DNA of 64,000 bases from the NCBI RefSeq assembly GCF_001048695.1, contig NZ_CVRB01000002.1, positions 434,001-498,000 of the forward strand, in the 5' to 3' direction. This document shows, one piece after another, positions 1 to 9,191 of the stretch (positions are counted from its first letter, which is position 1; each line of letters begins with the position of its first letter). Under the pieces are notes generated by a model. It made no database searches. It worked only from the letters and a program-made list of their open reading frames with translations, and was not told the origin of the DNA. Source of the stretch: Neobacillus massiliamazoniensis (GTDB lineage: Bacteria; Bacillota; Bacilli; Bacillales; Cytobacillaceae). The position numbers were made by a program, and so were the translations under genes.

Positions 1-12
1 GAAATTCCTCCT
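1..12 (-). promoter_or_regulatory. Ribosome binding site of a gene just outside the window
   Basis: Read on the minus strand this is AAGGAGGAATTTC, a near-perfect Shine-Dalgarno sequence ending about six bases from the window edge. A minus-strand gene should therefore start just left of base 1, downstream of the phosphoesterase gene. Its product cannot be seen. Confidence 0.6.
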
Positions 13-44
13 TATATTAAAACGTCATAAGTTGTAAATGAATT

Positions 45-73
45 CAGGGTCCAAAGAATTAACTAGGACCCTG
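45..73 (-). terminator. Hairpin after the phosphoesterase gene
   Basis: Arms CAGGGTCC (45-52) and GGACCCTG (66-73) form a perfect 8-bp stem about 30 bases past the phosphoesterase stop. It has no T-run on either side, so it may be a weak terminator or an mRNA-end stabiliser rather than a full intrinsic terminator. Confidence 0.45.
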
Positions 74-102
74 ACAGATTAAATTTATAGGAGACTATTA
101 TA

Positions 103-2706
103 TTACCAACCTACTGAAGCATTATTCTTTGAAGCTTGTTCATCGTCAGTACCATTGCCGATTACATTGTGTTGTGGTTCAGGCATACGTACATGCGGCC
201 CCTTGATTGCCTTCCAAATATCTTCATTCAGCTTTTGTGGATCGGCTTGGTCCGGTTGCCCAACCATTTGCGATTGAGTCATAACACTGTTTGATGGAAC
301 AGCAGTTTGAGTCGTAGGCGTGAGTGTATTGTATGGTGCCACGCTAGGCGCAAGTGTATTGTATGGTGCAAAATTTGGTTTATCAGTAAATGACCAGATC
401 ATTGGCACTGCAGCCGCATCATATTGTGACATTGGCTCTATACCAAGGAAAAGTTCCATTGTCCGTAACATGGAGACTTGGCTATAGAAGTGTGAGTCTA
501 CCTTTCCAGTCTGAGTGTAAGGACTGATGACTTGGGCAATCGTTCTGTGTGCATCCACATGGTCCGAACCTGCTTGCGTATCATCTTCTACCACGAAAAT
601 GGCCGTATCTTTCCAGTATTTAGAATGAGAAACAGCATCGACAATTTTTCCTAATGCCAAATCATTATCGGCAACTAATTGTTTTGCGGTTGCCCCTCCT
701 GCCGTATGGTCACGAGGCAGGTCGATAAATTGCATAGTAGGCATATTATTATTGGCAACATATGACTGAAAATCTTTATTCCATATATCAAAACGTTGCT
801 GGTCAGACTTACCCATATCAAACCATGGATAATCATGATTCGTATTGTTGTTTAGAATTTTATCGTGGGGATAATATTTTCCTGGCTCAGTCTGAATACC
901 TTCATTTGAATTGATCCAACTACTTGGAACCACAAATTGACCATAGTTGCGGAAAGTTATGTTGTGATCGGCAAGTTTGTCCCATAAATAGGCATCGGCT
1001 GGATTTGCACTTCCGGCGGCAACATCCGGATGGTAACCCTCGGAATCATATTGAGAGCCGTTTCCTGCATATCCCTGTGCAGTACCCACTTCATTATAAT
1101 GGTTGGAACTAGCCTGGGTAGCCCACTGCCAGCCGTTTTGACTTACTTCACCGTCTCCATAAAAATTGTCAAGGGTGACAAATTGCTGAGCAAATTTATG
1201 CTGGTTTGGCGTGACATCTTGTCCAAAAAGGGTAATCGATGGATCCCCGTTACCTCGTGGTGTACCATCAGGATTTTTCAGGTCGCCGAGCACCTGGTCA
1301 TAGGTACGATTCTCTTTGACAATGTAAATGATATGCTTGATTGGTGAAGAATCCCCTACATTATGAGGTACAATGGTACCGGTATCTTTTTCATCAAAAC
1401 CGCGAACCTTATTTTTTTGATGAAAATCATTATTGTCATTTACTTGTTGCGTATATTTTGCCAGCTGATCTTCAGATGGTGTTGGTAAAACCGCTAAAGT
1501 TCCTGCAAGCAGATTTTCAATATACGGATAGCTATTAGGATTGGAAGGATCCGTTCCTTTGTTTGGTCCAGTACCCGAACCTTTAGCGCTAGTGATCAGC
1601 AACTGATTATCCGGTGTCACTTGAACTCCGGTCGGGTACCAACCAGTAGGAATCAATCCCTTGATTCGGCCAAATTTTCCTTTATCAGAGACATTCACCA
1701 CAGCTACGTCGTTATTGCCGCCATTTGTTACATATAAGGTGTCACCATTGGACGATAAAGCTAAATTATTCGGCTGTGTCCCGGCGTGCGCACCGCGGAA
1801 CGGCTCAACAGAGATCGTGTCGGATACAGTATTTTTAGTCGTATCAATGACGGAAATAGTATCACTGTCCCCATTTGCCACAAACATCCGGTTTTGCTTT
1901 GCATCGACTAACATCCGGTTTGGATGAGTGCCAACGGTAATCGTGCTTTTAGGTGTCATTGTTAATCCTTCAACATTAAGGACGGATAATGATTTTTCAC
2001 CCTGATTGCTGACATATGCCGTCTTTCCATCCTCCGAAATTACAACCGCAAATGGATAAGCGCCCACATCTGCTTGAGAGGTCTGACCTGTTGCAACATC
2101 TACTGCAACAAGTTTATTGCTAAGCTGACCTGTTACATAAACGGTACTGTCATCCTTCGAAACCGCTACATCTTGAGGATAAGTTCCTTTTGGAAGCGGG
2201 ATCGTTTTTTCAAGGGATAATTTATGTACACTGCTATCCCAGCCAAATACGACCACAGTATTTTTATTTGCTGTTGCAAGGTACACATGTGTCCCATCAT
2301 GGCTAAAAGTAATACCTGGTGCAACACCTTGACCAGCATTTCCATTCAGCTCTACGACTTGAAGTACGCTGCCATTCTTTGCATCCATAACCTGTACAGT
2401 CTGCTTTCCATTTTGATCGTGAATAATGTTAGGAACCAATACTGCTGAACCATCTGGTGATAGGACAGCATTGCCCGGAAAGTATCCAGCTTTCTGTTGG
2501 GTACCGACAGGGGTAACTTTCCAGCCGGCAGGAGTGATCGAGGTTCCATCCGCTTGTGGACCTGCATGTGGAGCTGTAAACACATCGGCTGCCATTCCGA
2601 CACCGGATAGTGCAACCACACCTGCGCAGGTAAGAGCTGCAATCGCAGACTTCGAAACAAATTTATGCTTCAATAACTGTTTAAGCTTTTTTTGGTTACC
2701 TTTCAT
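103..2706 (-). CDS. Secreted YVTN beta-propeller / phosphoesterase fusion protein
   Basis: The predicted 867-residue protein joins two modules. Residues about 50-400 contain repeated YVTN/YncE-type blades (for example KNTVVVFGW, STVYVTGQL, DTLYVTNGG), a seven-bladed propeller pattern. Residues about 455-800 begin with KHIIYIVKENRTYDQVLGDL, the metal-site signature of the PF04185 phosphoesterase family (acid phosphatase / phospholipase C), with further metal-ligand-like stretches (FVVEDDTQAGSDHVDAHR). The hydrophobic N-terminus (SAIAALTCAGVVALSGVGMAA) looks like a signal peptide, so it probably acts outside the membrane. I chose the ATG at 2706 because AAGGAG sits nine bases before it. It lies downstream of the phosphonate genes in the same direction, which suggests it releases phosphate from organic esters. 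The substrate is not known. Confidence 0.8.
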   Translation of the reverse strand: MKGNQKKLKQLLKHKFVSKSAIAALTCAGVVALSGVGMAADVFTAPHAGPQADGTSITPAGWKVTPVGTQQKAGYFPGNAVLSPDGSAVLVPNIIHDQNGKQTVQVMDAKNGSVLQVVELNGNAGQGVAPGITFSHDGTHVYLATANKNTVVVFGWDSSVHKLSLEKTIPLPKGTYPQDVAVSKDDSTVYVTGQLSNKLVAVDVATGQTSQADVGAYPFAVVISEDGKTAYVSNQGEKSLSVLNVEGLTMTPKSTITVGTHPNRMLVDAKQNRMFVANGDSDTISVIDTTKNTVSDTISVEPFRGAHAGTQPNNLALSSNGDTLYVTNGGNNDVAVVNVSDKGKFGRIKGLIPTGWYPTGVQVTPDNQLLITSAKGSGTGPNKGTDPSNPNSYPYIENLLAGTLAVLPTPSEDQLAKYTQQVNDNNDFHQKNKVRGFDEKDTGTIVPHNVGDSSPIKHIIYIVKENRTYDQVLGDLKNPDGTPRGNGDPSITLFGQDVTPNQHKFAQQFVTLDNFYGDGEVSQNGWQWATQASSNHYNEVGTAQGYAGNGSQYDSEGYHPDVAAGSANPADAYLWDKLADHNITFRNYGQFVVPSSWINSNEGIQTEPGKYYPHDKILNNNTNHDYPWFDMGKSDQQRFDIWNKDFQSYVANNNMPTMQFIDLPRDHTAGGATAKQLVADNDLALGKIVDAVSHSKYWKDTAIFVVEDDTQAGSDHVDAHRTIAQVISPYTQTGKVDSHFYSQVSMLRTMELFLGIEPMSQYDAAAVPMIWSFTDKPNFAPYNTLAPSVAPYNTLTPTTQTAVPSNSVMTQSQMVGQPDQADPQKLNEDIWKAIKGPHVRMPEPQHNVIGNGTDDEQASKNNASVGW

Positions 2707-2835
2707 ACATAACATCTCCTTATAATCGTTTACAATGGGAATAGCATTCAGCAAATTGAAATAGAAATCGTCTGACTCATCTACTCTGTATTCAGCGAAC
2801 TAAAATTGACATCACCTCCTCTCCTTAAATTGTGA

Positions 2836-3651
2836 TTATCTTGCGTTAGGTCTTTTTCCTTCTGCTATAAGTTTATTAATCTCTTCAATTAACTCTGGAA
2901 GTTCACTCATCGTTTTGATCGTAAAATCTGCCCCATTTTTTCTAAAGGACTGTTCTGTTTTAGTGATCAGTGCTTCACGGTCACCTTCGGATAGTGCATT
3001 AAATTCTTCTAAATTTAATCCCATTTCAGAGCTTCCGATAATGACACCGACTGACCAAACACCTGCATTAATCCCCTCTTTTATATCAGAGGTCGTGTCA
3101 CCAACTTTTATAACCTGCCATGTTGCGGATAATTTTAATGCTTCCATGTTTCGGAAAATCATATAGGGATATGGTCTTCCAAGAGAATTCGTTCCATCAG
3201 GTGTAATATAAAAATCTGGACCATAGCCTTTTTTCAAAGCATTTGGAACGACGACATCCATCATGGAATCGGTATATCCTGTTGTGGAACCAATTTTTAA
3301 CCCTTGATTTCTCAACACTTCAACCGTCTCAATCACCTCTGGGATTGGATCGGTATATTCTGATAATGATGCCATGAGGGCAGGTTCAAATTCAGCATAT
3401 AAATTTTCTACATCCTGTTCATTAAAGGGTACACCGCATTGTCCTTCCCATAATTTGGAGATTCTAGGCATGGACAGCATCGCACGAATGTGGTCGATTT
3501 TTAGCATCCCCATTGGTGCTCTTGCTTCTTCCATCGTTACGTTAATACCTGCATGTTTAAAAATATCAACAAATACATTCACTGGTGCAAAACAGCCAAA
3601 ATCAACAGTAGTCCCAGCCCAATCTAATATTACTCCTTCAATTTTGCTCAC
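2836..3651 (-). CDS. phnX: Phosphonoacetaldehyde hydrolase (phosphonatase)
   Basis: A HAD-superfamily enzyme that cleaves phosphonoacetaldehyde to acetaldehyde and phosphate, the second step of 2-aminoethylphosphonate breakdown. The N-terminal DWAGTTVDFG holds the nucleophile Asp and the family-specific AGTT loop. MGMLKIDHIRAML supplies the Schiff-base lysine typical of PhnX, and VGDTTSDIKEGINAG is the late HAD motif with acidic metal ligands. I chose the GTG at 3651: it gives the usual SKIEGVILDWAG N-terminus and about 271 residues, and its GTGA overlaps the phnW stop, implying translational coupling. An upstream in-frame start at 3690 would add a non-conserved basic tail. Confidence 0.93.
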   Translation of the reverse strand: MSKIEGVILDWAGTTVDFGCFAPVNVFVDIFKHAGINVTMEEARAPMGMLKIDHIRAMLSMPRISKLWEGQCGVPFNEQDVENLYAEFEPALMASLSEYTDPIPEVIETVEVLRNQGLKIGSTTGYTDSMMDVVVPNALKKGYGPDFYITPDGTNSLGRPYPYMIFRNMEALKLSATWQVIKVGDTTSDIKEGINAGVWSVGVIIGSSEMGLNLEEFNALSEGDREALITKTEQSFRKNGADFTIKTMSELPELIEEINKLIAEGKRPNAR

Positions 3652-4742
3652 TTTGTCACCACTCCTATGTATTCTTCGATAATATTGCATAGTTCGTTAA
3701 TGTCATCTTCATAAATTTCACCGATATTCCCAATTCTGAAAGTTTCTACATCCGTTAACTTTCCTGGATAGAGGACAAAGCCTCTCTCTTTCATATAGGA
3801 ATAAAATTCATCAAAATTGAATTGTTCATTTGGGAACAGAAAGGTTGTAATAATCGGCGATTGTTTGTCAGCAGAGATATAGGCATGCACCCCTACTTCT
3901 TCAAGCCTTTCTCTTAAAATCCGATTATTATGTTGATAACGGGCAAATCTAGCTGGAATACCGCCTTCATCCATTAATTCATCGATTGCTTTAGAAAAAG
4001 CAGCCACAACATGTGTCGGTGAAGTAAAGCGCCATTTCCCGTCCTTCTCCATTGCCTTCCATTGATCATATAAATCTAGTGATAAGCTTCTAGCATTCCC
4101 TTCGCAAGCAAGTAGTTTCTCGCGCTTAGCAATGACAAAGCCAAAGCCAGGTACACCTTGAATACATTTATTGGCACTGCTGATTAAATAGTCAATTCCA
4201 AGGGAAGGCACATTGATTTCCATTCCACCAAAACTGCTCATCGCATCAATGATTAACGATTTGCCATATTCCTTTGAAAGGTTTGCTACCATATCGAGCG
4301 GATTTAAAATTCCTGTCGTTGTTTCACAATGAACCATGATCATATGGGTAATTTCCTGGTCTTTTTCTAATATATCCCTAATATCCGCTTCATTTGGATA
4401 TTCATCGTATTCTACACAATACTCCTTGAATGAAAGACCGATATATTGCGCCATTTTTACAATCCGTTCACCATATGCACCGTTTGTAATGATTAACGCC
4501 TTATCATCATTCGTGATGGCCGAATTCATAACGGACTCAACGGCAAACGTACCGCTTCCTTGCATTAAAACAACGGTGTATTCTTCGTTAGTAGCACCTG
4601 CAAACTCAAGCAGCTGTGCTCTAATTTTTTTGGTAATATCCTTATAATCTTGATCCCAAGTACAACGGTCAAAGAGCATTTGCTCTTTAACCGTACTTGT
4701 AGTCGTTAAAGGACCTGGTGTTAAAAGTTTATAGTTCTTCAT
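3648..4742 (-). CDS. phnW: 2-aminoethylphosphonate--pyruvate transaminase
   Basis: A class V, PLP-dependent aminotransferase (364 residues) that converts 2-aminoethylphosphonate plus pyruvate to phosphonoacetaldehyde and alanine. The N-terminus LLTPGPLTTT and FDRCTWDQDY are characteristic of PhnW. SSANKCIQGVPGFGF contains the PLP-binding lysine, and IIDAMSSFGG holds the Asp that contacts the PLP ring nitrogen. The ribosome site AGGAG is eight bases from the ATG. It overlaps phnX by four bases and follows the lipoprotein gene closely, so transport and catabolism are one transcription unit. Confidence 0.95.
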   Translation of the reverse strand: MKNYKLLTPGPLTTTSTVKEQMLFDRCTWDQDYKDITKKIRAQLLEFAGATNEEYTVVLMQGSGTFAVESVMNSAITNDDKALIITNGAYGERIVKMAQYIGLSFKEYCVEYDEYPNEADIRDILEKDQEITHMIMVHCETTTGILNPLDMVANLSKEYGKSLIIDAMSSFGGMEINVPSLGIDYLISSANKCIQGVPGFGFVIAKREKLLACEGNARSLSLDLYDQWKAMEKDGKWRFTSPTHVVAAFSKAIDELMDEGGIPARFARYQHNNRILRERLEEVGVHAYISADKQSPIITTFLFPNEQFNFDEFYSYMKERGFVLYPGKLTDVETFRIGNIGEIYEDDINELCNIIEEYIGVVTK

Positions 4743-4763
4743 TTCACTTCACTCCTACTAACC

Positions 4764-5768
4764 TTACTTTGCTGAATTAAAGAATTGTTGGTGCTGCTGT
4801 AATAAATCAACTGTTAATGGTTTTTCAAATTTCTTTGAATGGGCAGGTTTATGAACGTCACTAACGGTTTCTCCTTTATAAAGAGCAACTGGATAATCTT
4901 TTATTAAATCTTTTCTGCCATCTTTAATAATGACTTCTGCCATTTTCATTGCTAGTTCTGTTGTTGGATCATCTTTTTTAACAACAGCAACGGATTCAGT
5001 AAGTGAGAAATTACCTTCAGTCGGATCAATATAATCAATTGGTGCACCTTGTGCTTTCGCATTTACCGCTTGGTGACGAAGTCCAAAACCTGCAGCAACT
5101 TCCCCTGCTTGCACTTTCTTAAGCGGACCTGAGCCTGAACTTTCAAGATGTGGACCACAATTCACAATTAAATCGTGAAGAATGGTTTTTCCTTCTTGTT
5201 CACCGTATTGAGTAATAATAGCTTGAACTAATAACCAGCCTGTTGAAGAGTCCATAATATTTGGAATTGACACTAAGCCTTTAAATTCTGGTTTCGCTAA
5301 ATCTTTAATCGAAGTCGGCATTGGTAAACCCTTTTGTTTCATGACTGCTGTATTGACAAAGATGGAACCAGTATTCGCTAAAATCGGCGTATAATAGGAT
5401 GGATATTGTTCCAATGCGTTTGTAGTAAACGTTAAGTCTTTAAACATAGAGTATTTTTTTTGCGCACTATCAATAAAATACGAACTCATGGTTACTAAAT
5501 TGGCATCAATTTTATCTCCCTCTGCCATGAGCTTGCCGCCTAATTCAGACGTACCTAAGGACTGAACGACATATTTCCCGTCGTATCCTGCTCCTTTTAA
5601 TGCTTTTTCCATCGATGCAACTGCTTCGTCATCCGCATTTGTTAAAATCACCACTTTTTTCGCTTCACCTTTTGCTGTTGCATTTGATGTATTGTTACAG
5701 GCTGCTAAAGCAAATACTAAACTGAGTGCAACAAGCGATAACAAAATACCCTTAATCTTTTTAAACAT
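4764..5768 (-). CDS. 2-aminoethylphosphonate ABC transporter substrate-binding lipoprotein
   Basis: A 334-residue extracellular solute-binding protein of the type-2 periplasmic-binding (iron/AEP) family. The signal peptide ends in a lipobox LAAC with Cys24 as the lipid-anchored residue, as expected for a Gram-positive binding protein. Middle motifs such as PNIMDSSTGWLLVQAI and LRHQAVNAKAQGAPIDYIDP are typical of PhnS-like proteins. It sits between the permease gene and phnW, and ligand specificity is inferred from that neighbourhood. GAGGG seven bases before ATG supports the start. Confidence 0.88.
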   Translation of the reverse strand: MFKKIKGILLSLVALSLVFALAACNNTSNATAKGEAKKVVILTNADDEAVASMEKALKGAGYDGKYVVQSLGTSELGGKLMAEGDKIDANLVTMSSYFIDSAQKKYSMFKDLTFTTNALEQYPSYYTPILANTGSIFVNTAVMKQKGLPMPTSIKDLAKPEFKGLVSIPNIMDSSTGWLLVQAIITQYGEQEGKTILHDLIVNCGPHLESSGSGPLKKVQAGEVAAGFGLRHQAVNAKAQGAPIDYIDPTEGNFSLTESVAVVKKDDPTTELAMKMAEVIIKDGRKDLIKDYPVALYKGETVSDVHKPAHSKKFEKPLTVDLLQQHQQFFNSAK

Positions 5769-5810
5769 ACTAATTCCCTCACTTTTAATAGATTTTTATT
5801 CAAAAATCGT

Positions 5811-7433
5811 TTATAAACGATGATTTGATTGTCGTTTTTGAAAAGAATCACAAAGTAACTTAACGAATAAATTGGTAAAAAAGATTAGTATTGATAAAAC
5901 AAAGATTTCATTGAATTTAGCAAAATGCTGTAATTCTTGAATTTTGCTTGCTACTACTGAAGTTTCCGCTGTAACCAAGAAGATAATTCCACTAATCGTT
6001 ACCATCGCATTGATAAAATAGTAGCTAATCATTTCAAATACCGTCGATGCTGAGTTTGGTAAAATCACTCTGCGGATGGTTTTGAACCAGCTATCTCCCA
6101 ATAGTTCTCCAGTCGTTTCCCACGATGGATTCATTTTAGCCAGAGAATTTTTTGCCATTAAATACGGTGTCGTAAAGTAGTGAACAATCGTACATAAAAC
6201 AATGATGGTGAATGTACCTTTGAAATTACTGTTATTAAAAAGCAGTAAATAGGATAAGCCTAATACCATACCTGGTACCGTATTTGTGATCATTGAAATG
6301 AGATCCATGGCTGATTTCCCTTTAATAGGGGTACGCACATTTAAAAGAGCTGCGCAATAAGCAATGGCTGTGCCGAATATGGCCGTCAATGATGCTACCA
6401 GTAGTGAATTTTTATAAACATTTACTAAATCAGTCGATTGAAATACATCCGTAAAATGCCTAAAGGTAAACGTAAGATTAAAAGGATAGCTAGTGACGAA
6501 CGGTGTAACAAACATGACAACAAAAATAGCAATCATGCTTAAAAGTATGACAGCCGAGATCACACCGAAGAAAATATCTCTGCCTTTATTCTGAATCAAT
6601 TCCATATCGCTGAATTTGTCGTAATGAAAATTAAATTTGTCAAGATAATTTAAAAGGAAGACAGCAAACACGGCCGGAATCAACATGATCACTGCAATCG
6701 CCGCGCCATGATTAAAATCTGGAATGGCACCAAGCATTACTTGATATAGTTGAGTGGCTACAACATAATACGTTCCCCCAACTGAGGCCGGTATTCCAAA
6801 GTCCGTAAAGCTTAGGATAAAGGAAAGGACGAAAGCTCCTCCTAAAGTTCCCCATAATGGACGAATAATCGTGTTCATTAAACTTCTTACTGTTCCATCA
6901 CCCATTAGCTTTGAAACAATGATAAATTTCTTATCAATGTACTTAAAGGAATTATTGATCAGAAGAAACGCTGCCGGTAATGTGTAAATGACATATCCGA
7001 TTAATAATCCGTTAAACCCATAAATTTCAAATAAATTCCGACCAAAAAGTTTTGTAATGAATCCCTGGTTTCCGAAAGAATACATAATCGCAAATCCATA
7101 TGTAATGGTCGGAAGCAGCATAGGAAGAAGGATTCCCGTTTTAAACACGTTTTTTAATGGACCATAGATTCTAGTACAATGGATAGAATAGGCAAGAATA
7201 AATGCCAAAATAGTAGTGATAATAGCCGTTGCACTAGAGACCTTTATACTGTTTCCAATTGACACTATAAGATCATTATTTGACAGTATCGAAAGATAGT
7301 TAGATACAGAGAATCCATGACTTGTTTCAAATGAACGAACAAATAAAATAGCTAAAGGCAATACGAGAAAGAGTGCAAATATACATAAAATGATAGGATA
7401 AATAATCCGCATTTCCGGTTTTACATTAGGCAT
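5811..7433 (-). CDS. 2-aminoethylphosphonate ABC transporter, fused double permease
   Basis: A polytopic membrane protein of about 540 residues with roughly twelve hydrophobic segments and two copies of the BPD_transp_1 domain (about residues 55-260 and 340-535). The EAA-type loops MGDGTVRSLMNTIIRPLWG and LGDSWFKTIRRVILPNS would contact the ATPase. Such fused permeases are typical of the PhnU-like/FbpB-like class that pairs with AEP-binding proteins. The start is uncertain: I prefer ATG 7433 after GGTGAAAA, though a TTG at 7445 is in frame. Either way the start overlaps the ATPase stop, implying coupled translation. Confidence 0.87.
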   Translation of the reverse strand: MPNVKPEMRIIYPIILCIFALFLVLPLAILFVRSFETSHGFSVSNYLSILSNNDLIVSIGNSIKVSSATAIITTILAFILAYSIHCTRIYGPLKNVFKTGILLPMLLPTITYGFAIMYSFGNQGFITKLFGRNLFEIYGFNGLLIGYVIYTLPAAFLLINNSFKYIDKKFIIVSKLMGDGTVRSLMNTIIRPLWGTLGGAFVLSFILSFTDFGIPASVGGTYYVVATQLYQVMLGAIPDFNHGAAIAVIMLIPAVFAVFLLNYLDKFNFHYDKFSDMELIQNKGRDIFFGVISAVILLSMIAIFVVMFVTPFVTSYPFNLTFTFRHFTDVFQSTDLVNVYKNSLLVASLTAIFGTAIAYCAALLNVRTPIKGKSAMDLISMITNTVPGMVLGLSYLLLFNNSNFKGTFTIIVLCTIVHYFTTPYLMAKNSLAKMNPSWETTGELLGDSWFKTIRRVILPNSASTVFEMISYYFINAMVTISGIIFLVTAETSVVASKIQELQHFAKFNEIFVLSILIFFTNLFVKLLCDSFQKRQSNHRL

Positions 7434-8178
7434 ATTTTTCACCAAATAAGTTATAAATATTTTGTCTTTTAATCTGTAATTGTTTTAGAATAAATTCTTT
7501 TACAAAATCATTACTTGGTTGATTGATAATTTCATGCGGTGTTCCGAACTGCGAAATAGTACCCTGATTAATAATGAGAATTTTGTCTGACATGGTTAAC
7601 GCTTCTTCAGGATCATGTGTGACAATAATGGTTGTAAGCTTAAATTCCTTTGCAATTGACTTAATGCGTTCCTTAATGGATTCTTTAATGACCCCATCTA
7701 ATGCACTCAATGGCTCATCTAACAATAATATTTTCGGCTTTGTTACTAATGTTCTTGCGAGTGCAACTCTTTGTTTCTGACCACCTGATAATTCTCCTAT
7801 TTTCTTTTCTAAATGAGGCCACAGCTCTAAGAAATCAATATAATCATGAAGTTCTTTCTCCGTCACCAATCCCTTCTTATTTCTTAAACCATATACAATA
7901 TTTTCATAAGCATTTAAATGAGGGAAAAGAGCATAATCCTGGAAAACAATATTAAATCCTCGATTCTTCATTGGTACATGACTCAAATCCACATCATTAA
8001 AAATAATTTTTCCCTGATCCATTTTTGTTAACCCCAAGATAATATTCAATAAAGTGGTTTTCCCACTACCACTTGGGCCAAGCAGCGAAACAATTTCTCC
8101 AGTGTTAATTTCAAGATTAATATTTTCTAAAACGATCTTATGATCGAATTGTTTGCTTATATTTTGCAATTTCAGCAA
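7426..8178 (-). CDS. 2-aminoethylphosphonate ABC transporter ATP-binding protein
   Basis: The 250-residue ATPase drives AEP uptake. Visible motifs are Walker A GPSGSGKTT, the Q-loop region FQDYALFPHL, signature LSGGQ, Walker B ILLLDEP and the H-loop THD. It is the first gene of the minus-strand operon. The start is taken as TTG 8178, placed seven bases after AAGGAGG. The GTG at 8187 lies inside the ribosome site and is less likely. The promoter upstream carries PhoP-like half-sites, described separately. Confidence 0.9.
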   Translation of the reverse strand: MLKLQNISKQFDHKIVLENINLEINTGEIVSLLGPSGSGKTTLLNIILGLTKMDQGKIIFNDVDLSHVPMKNRGFNIVFQDYALFPHLNAYENIVYGLRNKKGLVTEKELHDYIDFLELWPHLEKKIGELSGGQKQRVALARTLVTKPKILLLDEPLSALDGVIKESIKERIKSIAKEFKLTTIIVTHDPEEALTMSDKILIINQGTISQFGTPHEIINQPSNDFVKEFILKQLQIKRQNIYNLFGEKYA

Positions 8179-8204
8179 ACGGTTCACCTCCTTAACACAC
8201 CCTT

Positions 8205-8258
8205 AGTATACGAACTATTTGTAAATTGAAGTCGAGATTTATGTAAATTATGTGTAAA
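8205..8258 (-). promoter_or_regulatory. AEP operon promoter with PhoP-like half-sites
   Basis: On the minus strand three perfect TTTACA half-sites lie at 8253-8258, 8242-8247 and 8220-8225. The fourth phased position (8231-8236) is degenerate. Each step is 11 bp, one DNA turn. The last half-site is nine bases before a -10 box TATACT (8210-8205), and there is no clear -35. Known B. subtilis PhoP sites are four TT(A/C/T)A(C/T)A repeats with about 5-bp gaps ending near -22, which is exactly this layout. Read on the other strand the pair also fits the WalR consensus TGTWAH-N5-TGTWAH, so the regulator is inferred. Confidence 0.65.
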
Positions 8259-8429
8259 TTTTGCATATATCTTTACTAACTCGTCACTATTTTATAAGTA
8301 ACTGTATCCAATATTATCCACGATTTATCAATTATTTATTAGTAAGTATTGAATGTTTTATAGGGACAAAGTAAACTAACATTATAACATTATGATTGTT
8401 AAAAAATATGAGAGTAGATGGGTGAAAGA

Positions 8430-9191
8430 ATGTTTCCACTTGAAAGGCAAAAAAAAATCCTCGAATTACTCATGATTAAAAAAGTCCTTAAGCTAACCGA
8501 GCTAACAGAAGAACTAAACATTTCTATCGATACGCTGCGCAGAGATCTTAACCACCTTACAAAGCAAGGGAAAATTGAAAAAATTTATGGTGGAGTTAAG
8601 CTGGTTGAATCGAAGTTTGGGGAATCAACAATCGCTGATCGATTGATCAGTCATATAGAAGAAAAAGAAAGGATCGCAAAAAAATGCAGTGAATATATTC
8701 ATGACGGTGATTGTATTTATTTAGATAGTGGCTCGACTACCTTTCAAATTGCGAAATATATTAAAAATAAAAAAAACCTCACTGTGATTACGAATTCCGT
8801 CCCTATTGTAAATGAGCTCATGAATGATGATGTCGAGCTCATTATCATCGGAGGAAAAGTAAGACAAAATGAACAGTCTGTTGTAGCTTATGAATATTTA
8901 TTTAATTTTAATGAATTAAATATTTTAAAAGCCTTTATTGGTGCAAGTGGGATCACAATTGAAAAAGGTATTTCTGACTATAACTTAGAAGAAGCCATCA
9001 CTAGAAAAAATATGATTGAATTATCAAAAGAAGTCTACGTCGCAGCAGACAGCACCAAATTTGACAAAGATGTAACAATTGGTATTGCTCCCCTTGATAA
9101 AATTGATTACATTATTACAGATGGCAACATAAAAAAAGATTTCATCAATAAATTTAAAAAAATAACCACAAGCTTAATTATTTCAGAATAG
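8430..9191 (+). CDS. DeoR-family transcriptional regulator
   Basis: A 253-residue regulator. The N-terminal DeoR helix-turn-helix (LTEELNISIDTLRRDLNHLTKQGKIEKIYGGV) is followed by a DeoR C-terminal sensor domain of the sugar-phosphate-isomerase fold, with DGDCIYLDSGSTTFQIA and VAADSTKFDK. Divergence from the AEP operon across a 240-base gap suggests that it controls that operon or senses a phosphonate intermediate, but this is inference. I prefer ATG 8430, which gives the common MFPLERQKKILELL start and follows GGGTGAAAGA. An ATG at 8418 is also in frame. Confidence 0.82.
   Translation: MFPLERQKKILELLMIKKVLKLTELTEELNISIDTLRRDLNHLTKQGKIEKIYGGVKLVESKFGESTIADRLISHIEEKERIAKKCSEYIHDGDCIYLDSGSTTFQIAKYIKNKKNLTVITNSVPIVNELMNDDVELIIIGGKVRQNEQSVVAYEYLFNFNELNILKAFIGASGITIEKGISDYNLEEAITRKNMIELSKEVYVAADSTKFDKDVTIGIAPLDKIDYIITDGNIKKDFINKFKKITTSLIISE

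Noticed and set aside
8220..8260. The TGTAAA pair as a WalR box
   Set aside because: It fits the consensus on the plus strand, but relative to the AEP promoter the TTTACA direction, four-site span and distance to -10 fit PhoP better. Kept as an alternative only.
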